Source: RGDT01 sp964630925 (GTDB lineage: Bacteria > Planctomycetota > Planctomycetia > Gemmatales > Gemmataceae). Taken from it: a stretch of 24,246 nt of DNA. This document shows, in pieces, positions 1-7,485 of this stretch. The stretch's first letter is position 1. The number at the start of each line of letters is the position of its first letter. The position numbers and the translations under genes were made by a program. The DNA lies in contig CAZVZK010000152.1 of NCBI GenBank assembly GCA_964630925.1, positions 1 through 24,246 of the forward strand. Reading direction: 5' to 3'. The notes under the pieces are model-generated. The model did no database searches. It was not told the DNA's origin and was given only the letters and a program-made list of their open reading frames with translations.

Positions 1-433
1 TTCGGAGCAGGGGGTGGTGTCGCGTGCCGGCCTCCCCGCGGCGGACGCGAGGCCCCCTCAGGCGCTGAGCCACCTGCCCACTTCTCCCGATGTGGCCATG
101 TGACTTCTTGAGGACAGACACCGCCGTGGAGCGCCACGCGAGGACAAAACAGAGTCACCTGGCCACATGCCCACTTTCTCACGGCAAGGCTGGAGGGGAC
201 CATTCGCGTCAACGGACGCCACCACGGCGAACACGGGAGGGCGAGGCTCCTGCCGAGCCGATCGATGCAAGGGAGCGCAGCGATACCGGACCTCGCTTGT
301 CCCCCGCGCGTCACCCGCGCCGCGCGGGATCGGTGACGGTCGTGGAAAGTTGGCGACCCGTGCCTTTCTCACCCGCCGCCTGATCGGATCGCCCATAAAA
401 TGCAGAACATCCAATCTCAGACCGAGGCCCCTC
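1..433. other. Non-coding leader region with palindromes
   Basis: No convincing gene is seen here. The reading frame of the downstream HEAT-repeat gene stays open back to position 167, but that extension runs through a REP-like palindrome and lacks domain character, so I read it as non-coding. The region holds an inverted-repeat pair (90-104 with 154-168, one mismatch in 15 bp) and the REP-like element at 234-260. A weak AT-rich stretch near 392-402 could be part of a promoter for the gene starting at 434, but no clear -35/-10 pair is visible. Confidence 0.6.
234..260. repeat. REP-like GC-rich palindromic element
   Basis: The core GGCGAGGCTCCTGCCGAGCC contains a short hairpin (GGCTC, five-base loop, GAGCC). 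I recall very similar sequence dispersed between genes in planctomycete genomes, where it gives a peptide like REGEAPAEP when translated through. That recollection cannot be checked here. Only one copy is in this window. Confidence 0.5.
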
Positions 434-1984
434 ATGCCTCTCCCCACCTTCACCGGCACCCCCTCGCTGCACCCCCAAGGGGCCGGCGGGCTGCAGCGTT
501 GGCGTGGTCTGCTGCTCGGCGTGGTGTCGCTGGTTCTCACTGGGGCCGCCCCGCCCATCGATCCGATGGTGGCTCACGACCTCGCAGAGCGACGCCGTGC
601 CGCCGCCATCGCCGAATGGGACCATCGGATACTCAAGCACTTCAAGTGCGAGGCGACCCCATCAGCGCTGATGCAGTTGATCGAGCGCCACGTGACCGGC
701 TCTTCGGACTACACGAAGTCGAAGGGCCTCATCGAGCGGTTGGGCGCTGACTCGTTTGAGGAGCGCGAGGAGGCCGCCCGGCGTTTGCTCGCCTCCGGGC
801 GGTGCGTCCTGGCTGCCTTGCAGAGGGCCGAACGGCACGCCGACCCCGAGATCGCGCGGCGCGCCAAGGAATGCGCCGGGCGCATCAAGACGGAGATCCG
901 CCTGTTCGAGCCGGCGCTGCGGGTGCTCTTGCGCGACCCACCCGCCGGCACCGTGCGGCGGATTCTGGCGTTCTCCGACAAGGAGACACGGATTCATTGC
1001 CTCAACGAGTTGGGGGCTCTTGGCTGGAGCGGTATGGTCAACGGTTCGTCTGAGACCCTCCGGGCCGAATTGCGCCGAGGGCTGGAACACGAGGACGCGG
1101 ACACCCGCGAGCGCGTCCTATCGGCGCTCGTTCGGAATCAAGGAACCGATCCGCTCCCCGAATTGCGGACGCTGACGCAGCACCGGTCGTCGGAAATGCG
1201 ACGAGTAGGCATCTGTCTCCTCGGTCGCCATACTGACCAGCCGGAAGCAGTCTTGCCCCACTTCAAACGGGCGTTGGAAGACCCTGATGTCAGCGTGCGG
1301 TACTGGGCCACCCGCGCCCTCAGGTACTTCGGGGAGAATGACGGCGCCGTCCTACTCCTTCTCCGAGCGATGAAGGATCGGAGCCACTCCAAGGAGGGAT
1401 GCGTTGCCGTGGAGGCGACTCGCAATCTGTGGCAGGCTCGGTGCCGCACGAAGGAAGTGATCGATACACTTGCTCTCGTGGCCAGATCGCCTGACGGCCT
1501 CCTCGCCCCCATCGCCCTCGACTCGCTCTCGGCGCTCGGACGCCTGGATGCTGACCGCGCCCGGCTCGTTCTCGCCCACCTGACGCGAATGACCGCCGAC
1601 GAGGATGACTCACTCGCGCGTCGCGGGTCGAACGCGATCGCGAGAATGGGGCCGTGGTCCGGCCCGGCGGTGCCGTCGTTGGTGCGGATGTTCGAGAGGA
1701 TGGAAGCCCGATCCATGGATTCGGCCCGCTACTTCTGCAACGGGGTGTTGAAGATCTTCGGACTCATTGGGCCGCCGGCCGCACCTGCCGTCCCGCTCCT
1801 TGTCCGGGTTCTTGGTGACGCGCGCAGGCCAGCGGAGGACAGGCAGGAGGCGGCCGCCGCGCTGGGCCAGATCGGACCGGACGCGAAGGCGGCCCTCCCG
1901 TCGCTGCATCGAGCCACGAAGTCACCTGAGCCCGAGATCCGCAAGCAGGCGAAATTGGCCATCGCGCTGATCGACAGACGGTAG
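434..1984 (+). CDS. Exported HEAT-repeat protein
   Basis: A 516-residue protein, probably a secreted or lipid-anchored scaffold. Residues about 23-38 (RWRGLLLGVVSLVLTG) form a hydrophobic segment after basic residues, which looks like a signal peptide or N-terminal anchor. From about residue 98 onward it is built of helical repeats; the stretch at 102-150 (LGADSFEEREEAARRLL and following) is typical of planctomycete HEAT/armadillo-like proteins, and later repeats carry patterns such as DPDVSVRYWATRALRYFG and AALGQIGPDAKAALPSL. HEAT repeats mediate protein-protein contacts; no catalytic motif is seen. I chose ATG 434 because the frame upstream to 167 runs through repeat DNA and would bury the signal peptide. 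GC and codon bias are milder than in the neighbouring genes. The gene stands alone, with non-coding DNA on both sides. Confidence 0.75.
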   Translation: MPLPTFTGTPSLHPQGAGGLQRWRGLLLGVVSLVLTGAAPPIDPMVAHDLAERRRAAAIAEWDHRILKHFKCEATPSALMQLIERHVTGSSDYTKSKGLIERLGADSFEEREEAARRLLASGRCVLAALQRAERHADPEIARRAKECAGRIKTEIRLFEPALRVLLRDPPAGTVRRILAFSDKETRIHCLNELGALGWSGMVNGSSETLRAELRRGLEHEDADTRERVLSALVRNQGTDPLPELRTLTQHRSSEMRRVGICLLGRHTDQPEAVLPHFKRALEDPDVSVRYWATRALRYFGENDGAVLLLLRAMKDRSHSKEGCVAVEATRNLWQARCRTKEVIDTLALVARSPDGLLAPIALDSLSALGRLDADRARLVLAHLTRMTADEDDSLARRGSNAIARMGPWSGPAVPSLVRMFERMEARSMDSARYFCNGVLKIFGLIGPPAAPAVPLLVRVLGDARRPAEDRQEAAAALGQIGPDAKAALPSLHRATKSPEPEIRKQAKLAIALIDRR

Positions 1985-2093
1985 GTACACGATCCAGGGA
2001 TTGAGAAAAAGAAAGAAAGTCCAACACGCGAATCTGCGGCAGCGCTCATACGCCTCGCCCTCATACACACGCCCGGTGGAGGTGTCCGGTCCC

Positions 2094-2121
2094 GGCTGTC
2101 GGCTGTCGGCTGTCGGCTGTT
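2094..2121. repeat. Tandem heptamer repeat, four copies
   Basis: GGCTGTC occurs three times in a row (2094-2114), followed by a fourth copy with one change, GGCTGTT (2115-2121). It abuts the left arm of the large inverted repeat. Confidence 0.85.
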
Positions 2122-2123
2122 GG

Positions 2124-2223
2124 GTGGCCGGGGTCGGCTTTGAGACCCCGGTTCTGTCCCTTCAGGACGCCACCACTCTCACCCCCCTGCCCGCGCCGGG
2201 GTCTCAAAGCCGACCCCGGCCAC
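2124..2223. repeat. Perfect 28-bp inverted repeat with 44-nt loop
   Basis: The arms are 2124-2151 and 2196-2223; the second is the exact reverse complement of the first over 28 bases. The core is GGTCGGCTTTGAGACCCC. The loop (2152-2195) is pyrimidine-rich. Transcribed, it would make a very stable hairpin; it could act as a terminator for the upstream gene, though no T-run follows, or be a dispersed palindromic or MITE-like element. Confidence 0.85.
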
Positions 2224-2364
2224 ACGGGAATCGGACACTCCACCGTCCGCAAGTATCAGGCGGTAACGCCGCCCTCCCGCCGCATGCGGGCCGCAAATCC
2301 CTTTGACTCCGCCCCAGGATCGGTTACCCTCAGTGTTCGGGTCACTCCACGCCGGGGCACGCCG

Positions 2365-3216
2365 ATGACCGATGAGATCCTCGCCGCCCTCGCCGCCGCC
2401 GCGCAGCCGCTCAAGGCCGCCGACGTGGTGAAGAAGCTCCCCAAACGTCCCCGCAAGACGCCCGCCGCCGAACACCTCGCCGCCATAGACGCCGCCCTCG
2501 CCGACCTCGTCCGCCAGGGCCGCGCCTTCGCCCACCCCTCGGGGAAAAGCGGCCTGACGCGCTACTGGTCCCGCGACGAGCGCCTCGACATCCGCGGACG
2601 CGCCCTCACCCTGGCCATCAAGCCGATGACGCCGGCGGCACTCGCCAGGGCCATGAAGGGCGCCGACCCGAAGTTCGCCGAGACGTGCGTCCGCGGCCTG
2701 ATCGCCGACGGCCTGCTGCACCCGCACCCGCCGGCCCGCAAGGGCGGGGCCGAGCTGTACGGCACGACACCCCACGTCCCCCCGCCGCCGCTGGAGCTGC
2801 CCGCCCACGCGAAGGAGGTGGCGAAGCTCGCCGCCGCGTGCCTGAAGCTCCTCGGCAAGGCCGGCGTCCCCGCCCAGACGCTCCTCGACGCCCTCGCGGC
2901 GCGACTGGCCACGCCGATCCCGCCCCCGGCGCCCGCCGTAGCGCCCGCGCCCCCTCTACCGACCCCCGACGGGCCGGATATGCTCATCCTGGAGCAGCTG
3001 CGCGGCGTGCCCGTCGCCGCGCTGGCCGACCTCCGCCGGTCCATGCCCGAGAGCTGGCGCGGCCCGGCGTTCGACGCCGCCGTCTTGCGTCTCGACGCAC
3101 TCAGCAAGGTGATCCTGTTCGCCGACGCCGACCCGGCGGCGCTGGACGGCCCGGCCAGGGAGGGGCTGGTGCAGGACGGGGGTGTGATCTTCACGACGAT
3201 CTCGCTGCGAGGCTGA
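2365..3216 (+). CDS. Putative multi-winged-helix DNA-binding protein
   Basis: A 283-residue protein I do not recognise as a named family. It appears to hold three winged-helix-like modules. Module one is residues 1-70 (LKAADVVKKL, then IDAALADLVRQGRAF and a wing ending TRYWS). Module two is about 76-135 (MTPAALARAM, then CVRGLIADGLLHP). Module three is about 203-283 (VPVAALADLRRSM, then FDAAVLRLDALSKVILF). A proline/alanine-rich linker lies at 184-204. Such modules usually bind DNA or mediate assembly. I chose ATG 2365 because the open frame upstream is repeat DNA. The next gene starts two bases after the stop, so the two are almost certainly co-translated and probably form one complex. There is no signal peptide, so it is cytoplasmic. 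The winged-helix call is from pattern only. Confidence 0.6.
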   Translation: MTDEILAALAAAAQPLKAADVVKKLPKRPRKTPAAEHLAAIDAALADLVRQGRAFAHPSGKSGLTRYWSRDERLDIRGRALTLAIKPMTPAALARAMKGADPKFAETCVRGLIADGLLHPHPPARKGGAELYGTTPHVPPPPLELPAHAKEVAKLAAACLKLLGKAGVPAQTLLDALAARLATPIPPPAPAVAPAPPLPTPDGPDMLILEQLRGVPVAALADLRRSMPESWRGPAFDAAVLRLDALSKVILFADADPAALDGPAREGLVQDGGVIFTTISLRG

Positions 3217-3218
3217 CG

Positions 3219-4979
3219 ATGCTCCCGTCCGACGCGCTCAACCCGTTCCTCATCCACCGCGCCGACGACACGCTGACGCTGCCGCCCGGCCACGTCTCCG
3301 ACCTCCACGCCGACGCCGTCGCCGCCTGCAAATCCGCCATCCGTCAGGCGGATCAGGCCGGCCAGGGCGTCGGCATGCTCCTCATCGGCGAGGCCGGCAG
3401 CGGCAAGTCCCACCTCCTCGCCCAGCTCCGCCACCAGGCCGCCAATTCGCCCCGCGTCGCCTTCGCCGCCGTGCGCCTCGGCGGCGCGTACACGGGCCGC
3501 CTGTGGCGTCCCCTGCGGGCGCGTCTCGTCGACGAGCTGCTGCGCCTCTACCCCTCGCCGGCCCACGGGGCCAACGGCCTCCTCCGCCTGCTCAAGAACC
3601 AGCTCCCGGCGTGGGCGTCGGCGGCGGAGACCACCTCGGGCGGCCTGCTCGACTGGCAGCTCGGACGCAGGCCCCGGGCCGACCTCGCCCCCCACCTCGA
3701 CGCCTTCCAGCTCGCCACGCCCCTCGACCCCGACCTCGCGTCCGTTCTGCCCAGGATCGGCGACCCGGCCACGGCGGGCCTGGCGCTGGCGTGGCTCCGC
3801 GGCAAGCAGTGCCCGCCGGAGCAGTTGACGCGCCTGGGCCTGTCGCCGCACTCCGCCAGCGAGGCCGACCAGGAGGCCGCCGCGCAAGAGGTCGTCCTGT
3901 CGCTCGCCCGCCTCGCCGCCCCGGCCACCGTCCTCGTCCTGTGCTTCGACGAGGTCGAGGCCATCCAGGGCGGCAACCGCGACGTGGCCGCCCTGCGCTC
4001 GTTCGCCACGATGCTCACCGCCATCCTCGCCGAGACGGGGCCACGCCTGGTGCTGGCGTCGCTGCGTCCGACGATCTGCGCCGAGATGCAGAAGGCCGCC
4101 GAGTCGTCCAACATGCAGAAGATCGGGCAGTTGCGCGCCTACATCCCGCCCTTGACGCGCCCTCAGCTGGGCCGGCTGGTGGCGGCGCGGGTGGCGGCGT
4201 GCCGCGGCGCCGAGCCGCCCGGCGAGGCGTTCCTCGACGCCCTGCACGCGGCCAACCCGCGTGCCCTGACCCCTCGTGCCGCCATCGTGGCGTGCCACAC
4301 GGAGTACGAACGCCGCAACGGGCACCCGGCCCCGGCGCCGGAGGCGGCGCCCGTGGAAGCGCCGAGGGGCGGCGTGTCGTTCCAGAAGGCTTGGGAGAAG
4401 AGGCGCGACCTCGTGTTGAAGTCGCCGGGATCGGTGCCCTTCGGGCACGTCATGGCGACGGGCCTGCCGTGGCTGGCGGGCCTGACGGGGCTGCCGGCCG
4501 TCCCCAGCGCCGAGCGCCCGGCGGGCATGGGCGACGTGGACCTGACGTTCGAGCCGCGCGGGCGTGGCGGGCGTGCCCTGTGGGTGAGCTTCTGCGACCA
4601 GCCGCCGCAGCAGCTCTGGCGGCGGCTCGACCGCCTGATCGCCCAGTGGCGCGCGGGCGGCCGGGCCAGGGGCGGGCTGGTCCTGCTGCGGCCCGAGTCG
4701 GAGCGTCCGTCCGATGCGGCCCGGCGTCGGTTCGACGACCTGGAGGCGGCGGGCGTGCGGCTGGTGAGCGTGACGCGGCAGGCGTTGGCCGAGCTGGCGG
4801 CGTTCGCCGGCCTGATGACCGCGGCCCTGATGGGCGAGCTGGTGAGCCCGCGCGGCCTCCCTTACGGCGCGGCGGAGTACGACGCCTGGGCCGGGCCGAA
4901 CCTGTCGGGCGCGGTCAAGGGCCTGCTCGACGAGGTGTTCGCCGAGGACAAACTCCCCCAGGCGGCGACACCCGCGTGA
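3219..4979 (+). CDS. P-loop ATPase with unassigned C-terminal domain
   Basis: A 586-residue cytoplasmic ATPase. Walker A is GEAGSGKS at 57-64; a hydrophobic strand ending in the acidic Walker B pair is VLVLCFDEVEAI at 238-249; LVLASLRPT at 277-285 fits a sensor-1 strand. About 170 residues separate Walker A and B, an unusually large insert. Within it AWLRGKQCPPEQLTRLGLS (191-209) is reminiscent of the BREX-associated DUF2791/BrxD-type ATPases, a resemblance from memory only. Residues 300-365 look like an AAA lid. After an Ala/Pro linker (369-383) comes a second domain (about 385-575) with an alternating strand/helix pattern. Start ATG 3219 lies two bases after the stop of the winged-helix gene. 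The end faces the Hpt gene convergently, 12 bases apart. ATPase call is firm; biological role unknown. Confidence 0.8.
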   Translation: MLPSDALNPFLIHRADDTLTLPPGHVSDLHADAVAACKSAIRQADQAGQGVGMLLIGEAGSGKSHLLAQLRHQAANSPRVAFAAVRLGGAYTGRLWRPLRARLVDELLRLYPSPAHGANGLLRLLKNQLPAWASAAETTSGGLLDWQLGRRPRADLAPHLDAFQLATPLDPDLASVLPRIGDPATAGLALAWLRGKQCPPEQLTRLGLSPHSASEADQEAAAQEVVLSLARLAAPATVLVLCFDEVEAIQGGNRDVAALRSFATMLTAILAETGPRLVLASLRPTICAEMQKAAESSNMQKIGQLRAYIPPLTRPQLGRLVAARVAACRGAEPPGEAFLDALHAANPRALTPRAAIVACHTEYERRNGHPAPAPEAAPVEAPRGGVSFQKAWEKRRDLVLKSPGSVPFGHVMATGLPWLAGLTGLPAVPSAERPAGMGDVDLTFEPRGRGGRALWVSFCDQPPQQLWRRLDRLIAQWRAGGRARGGLVLLRPESERPSDAARRRFDDLEAAGVRLVSVTRQALAELAAFAGLMTAALMGELVSPRGLPYGAAEYDAWAGPNLSGAVKGLLDEVFAEDKLPQAATPA

Positions 4980-4991
4980 CGCCGGCCCCGG

Positions 4992-5351
4992 TCACAACAG
5001 GTCGCGCAGCCTCGGCCCCAGCTCCTCGGCGGCCTCCTGGATCTCCTCGGCCAGCACCTCCGTGCCCTCGGCCTCGCCGCGCCGGCCCTTGTCCTCCAGA
5101 CGCCGCGCCAGGCCGGCCAGCCGCACCGCCCCGCACGTCCCCGCCGTCCCGGTGATGATGTGCGCCGTCGCACGCAGCTCGCGCAGGTCGCCCGCCGCCA
5201 CACCCGCACGCAGGGCCTCCATCCAGCGCGGGCACTCCTCCAGGAAGATCCTCACCACCTCACGCAGGAGGTCCTCGTCGTTGCACGTCCGGTCGCGCAG
5301 GCGGGCCACGTCCAGCACCACGTCCTGACCCGCCATCGCAGCCGCTCGCAT
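4992..5351 (-). CDS. Hpt-domain phosphotransfer protein
   Basis: A single-domain histidine phosphotransfer protein of 119 residues. The helical bundle contains the phospho-accepting histidine H64 in AHIITGTAGTCGA (63-75), the Hpt signature HxxxGxxxxxGA with Thr in place of the usual Lys just before the glycine. The preceding helix FLEECPRWMEALRAGVAAGD (36-55) is typical of the fold. Hpt proteins shuttle phosphate between receiver domains and kinases. Start at 5351 is preceded by GAGGGG at good spacing; the frame is open further upstream to 5561 but that part is not Hpt-like, and a second ATG at 5336 is possible. It is transcribed divergently from cheY, separated by a 327-base region, which suggests shared regulation and a functional link. 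Confidence 0.85.
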   Translation of the reverse strand: MRAAAMAGQDVVLDVARLRDRTCNDEDLLREVVRIFLEECPRWMEALRAGVAAGDLRELRATAHIITGTAGTCGAVRLAGLARRLEDKGRRGEAEGTEVLAEEIQEAAEELGPRLRDLL

Positions 5352-5678
5352 GGGAGCCCCTCGTTCGCCGACGTCAATCTCCTCAAAGCTAGCACCCCCC
5401 ACGCCCCGAATCCTCGGATTCCTCGCCCACCCCCAGGCCCCGAGGCCACGAATTCCGCCGCCGCAAGGATTCTCAGCCCAGGACACGAGGGCGATTCTCG
5501 CCCGACGCGAAATCCCGCGCCACGCCGGAGCCGGGCCTCGGTTTTCCCCGATTCCGCCCACGCGAGACCCCGCGTCCGCCGGCGCGGCGGACTAGGGTTG
5601 GGTGCGAGCGAGGCCGCGCCCCACTCAGGATGAGGCCTCTCCACACCCCATTCGCCCGCTCATCGGAAAGAAGACGAA
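5352..5678. promoter_or_regulatory. Divergent promoter region between hpt and cheY
   Basis: No gene is seen. Both flanking genes point outward, so promoters for both must lie here unless transcription comes from elsewhere. Two small perfect inverted repeats stand out: GAATCC-TC-GGATTC (5408-5421) and GGGCGA-TTC-TCGCCC (5489-5503). These are candidate operators. No consensus sigma-70 boxes could be placed with confidence. GGAAAG at 5664-5669, just upstream of ATG 5679, is the likely cheY ribosome-binding site. Confidence 0.5.
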
Positions 5679-6050
5679 ATGAAGGCGCTCGTGATCGACG
5701 ACTCCCGCGCGATGCGGCTCATCCTGGCCGGCACCCTCAGGCAGCTCGGCTACGAGGTGATCGACGCCGGCAACGGGGCCGAGGCCCTCGGCCGCATCCG
5801 CCAGCACGGCAAGCCGGACCTGGCCCTGGTGGACTGGAACATGCCGGTGATGTCCGGCTACGAGTTCATCCAGGCCGTCCGCGCCGACCCCTCCCTCGAC
5901 GCCATGCCCCTCGTCATGGTCACCACCGAGACGGAGATCGGCCAGATGGAGGCGGCCCTGAAGGCCGGCGCCAACGAGTACGTCATGAAGCCGTTCACCC
6001 GCGAGGCGCTCCGCGACAAGCTCCAGATCCTCGGCCTGGCCACCGCCTGA
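5679..6050 (+). CDS. cheY: CheY-type single-domain response regulator
   Basis: A 123-residue stand-alone receiver domain. The acidic pocket is D7-D8 (VIDDS), the phospho-accepting aspartate is D52 in ALVDWNMPVMSG, the switch threonine is T82 or T83 (VTTET), and the conserved lysine is K104 in MKPF. There is no output domain, so it acts by protein contact, as in chemotaxis-type signalling. The length is the family norm. It is followed by cheR after 34 bases and a cheX-like gene, so it probably sits in one operand with its likely methylation and dephosphorylation partners. The divergent Hpt gene could be its phosphodonor or acceptor. The family is certain; whether it controls flagella, pili or another output is not shown. 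Confidence 0.92.
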   Translation: MKALVIDDSRAMRLILAGTLRQLGYEVIDAGNGAEALGRIRQHGKPDLALVDWNMPVMSGYEFIQAVRADPSLDAMPLVMVTTETEIGQMEAALKAGANEYVMKPFTREALRDKLQILGLATA

Positions 6051-6084
6051 GACCGGCCACACGCCGAGGGAGGAGACGCCGGCC

Positions 6085-6936
6085 ATGCCCCTGACCGTTT
6101 CGGAATTCGACTACGTCCGCACGCTCCTGCGGCAGGAGGCCGCCATCGTCCTGGAGGCCGAGAAGCAGTACCGGGCGGAGTCGGCGTTGCAGCCGCTCGC
6201 CCGACAGGAGGGGTTCGCCACCGTGGCCGACCTCGTCCGCTCGCTCCAGTCCGGCCCCCAACGCCCCGCCCACCGCCGCGCCGTCGAGGCCATGACGATC
6301 AACGAGACATCGTTCTTCCGCGACCAGTACCCGTTCGACGCCCTGCGCAAGGCGATCTTGCCCGACCTGATCAAGCGCCGCGAGGCCCGCAAACGCATCA
6401 CCATCTGGTGCGCCGCCTGCTCCACCGGGCAGGAGCCGTACAGCGTCGCGATGACGGCCCTGGAGCATTTCCCCGCCCTCGCGTCCTGGGACGTCCGCAT
6501 CCTCGCCACGGACCTCTCCGACGCCGTCCTCGCGACGGCGCGGGCCGGGAAGTACCGCCAGATGGACGTCAACCGCGGCCTGCCGGCGTCGATGCTGGTC
6601 AAGTACTTCACGCGCCACGGCCTCGACTGGCAGGTGTGCGACGCGGCCCGCCGAATGGTCACCTTCGACCAGCTCAACCTCATCGGCGGCTGGCCGATGG
6701 CCAGCGGCACGGTCGACGCGGTGTTGATGCGCAACGTGATGATCTACTTCGACGACGACACCAAGCGCCGGCTGCTCGAGAGGGTTCGCCGCCTGGTCGG
6801 GCCGGGCGGGGCGCTCCTCCTCGGCGGGGCAGAGACGACGCTGATGTCGAGCAACGGGTTCGAGCGCGTGCCCCTGGAAAGGCACGCCTACTACCGGGCC
6901 CTGGAGGACGTGCCAGCGAAGGGAGGTGCCGCGTGA
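6085..6936 (+). CDS. cheR: CheR-type receptor methyltransferase
   Basis: A 283-residue SAM-dependent protein-glutamate O-methyltransferase that would methylate chemoreceptors. The N-terminal helical domain (about 1-75) leads into TINETSFFRD (71-80), a hallmark of CheR. The SAM-binding Rossmann domain has AACSTGQEPYS (110-120), ATDLS (141-145) and RNVMIYFD (216-223). Length matches the family. The start at 6085 is preceded by GGGAGGAG at 6068-6075. The stop overlaps the next gene's start by one base (TGATG), so translation is coupled to the cheX-like gene. No chemoreceptor or CheB is in the window. Confidence 0.93.
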   Translation: MPLTVSEFDYVRTLLRQEAAIVLEAEKQYRAESALQPLARQEGFATVADLVRSLQSGPQRPAHRRAVEAMTINETSFFRDQYPFDALRKAILPDLIKRREARKRITIWCAACSTGQEPYSVAMTALEHFPALASWDVRILATDLSDAVLATARAGKYRQMDVNRGLPASMLVKYFTRHGLDWQVCDAARRMVTFDQLNLIGGWPMASGTVDAVLMRNVMIYFDDDTKRRLLERVRRLVGPGGALLLGGAETTLMSSNGFERVPLERHAYYRALEDVPAKGGAA

Positions 6937-7406
6937 TGGAGTTCGGGGAGCCGGAGATCGTGCAGATTGTCGAGTCGGTGTGGGCCACGGTCCTCAACCG
7001 GGAGGCGGCGCCGTGCGGCGACGGCCCCGACGGCGCCGAGTGCCTCACCGGGTGCGTGGCGATCACCGGCGCGTGGACGGGCAACGTCCTGCTCCACTGC
7101 GACGGGGCGATGGCGCGTTCGGCGGCCGCCGAGATGTTCGGCATGCCCGAGGACGAGGTGGCCCTGGACCTGGTGCGCGACGCCCTCGGCGAATTGACCA
7201 ACATCGTGGGCGGCAACCTGAAGGCGCTTTTCGGCGGCAAGTGCTTCCTCGGCCTGCCGACGGTGGCCGACGGCAGCGACTACGCCGTGCGCGTCCACGG
7301 CAGCCGGACGGTTTTCCGCGTGCCGTTCGTGGCGAACGGGCGTGGCCTGGTGGTGGAGGTCGCGGAGCGCGTCGAGTCGGCCGAGCGCGTCCCGGCGCGG
7401 GTGTGA
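6936..7406 (+). CDS. cheX: CheX-like CheY-P phosphatase
   Basis: A 156-residue protein of the CheX/CheC/FliY phosphatase type. The active-site helix reads DALGELTNIVGGN (82-94), which fits the D/S-xxx-E-xx-N signature with D82, E86 and N89. The following TVFRVPF (125-131) and GLVVEVA (137-143) strands suit the CheX fold. It would dephosphorylate the CheY encoded two genes upstream, ending the signal. The ATG at 6936 overlaps the cheR stop; GGGAGGT at 6921-6927 is its ribosome-binding site. A GTG one codon earlier is an alternative. It has one phosphatase motif (CheX-like) rather than the two of CheC. Confidence 0.82.
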   Translation: MEFGEPEIVQIVESVWATVLNREAAPCGDGPDGAECLTGCVAITGAWTGNVLLHCDGAMARSAAAEMFGMPEDEVALDLVRDALGELTNIVGGNLKALFGGKCFLGLPTVADGSDYAVRVHGSRTVFRVPFVANGRGLVVEVAERVESAERVPARV

Positions 7407-7485
7407 GTCAAGGCGAGCGACGACCATTTCAAGTTTCAAGTCGGGGCCATACGCCGGCGAGACGCCCCAGACCCGATTGCCCGCC

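Larger units (their letters stand above)
1985..2364. other. Intergenic region with tandem and inverted repeats
   Basis: No gene supported. It holds an A-rich stretch just after the HEAT gene (about 2004-2021), a four-copy tandem heptamer (2094-2121) and a perfect inverted repeat (2124-2151 and 2196-2223). The frame of the next gene is open across part of this region (from 2140), but the sequence there is repeat DNA. Confidence 0.7.

Noticed and set aside
167..433. N-terminal extension of the HEAT-repeat protein
   Set aside because: It translates REP-like repeat DNA and would place the signal peptide more than 100 residues inside the protein.
2562..4448. 628-codon open frame on the minus strand opposite the winged-helix/ATPase genes
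   Set aside because: Low-complexity Arg/Gly/Ala-rich translation with no motifs; the plus strand carries a clear Walker ATPase. It is an antisense by-product of high third-position GC.
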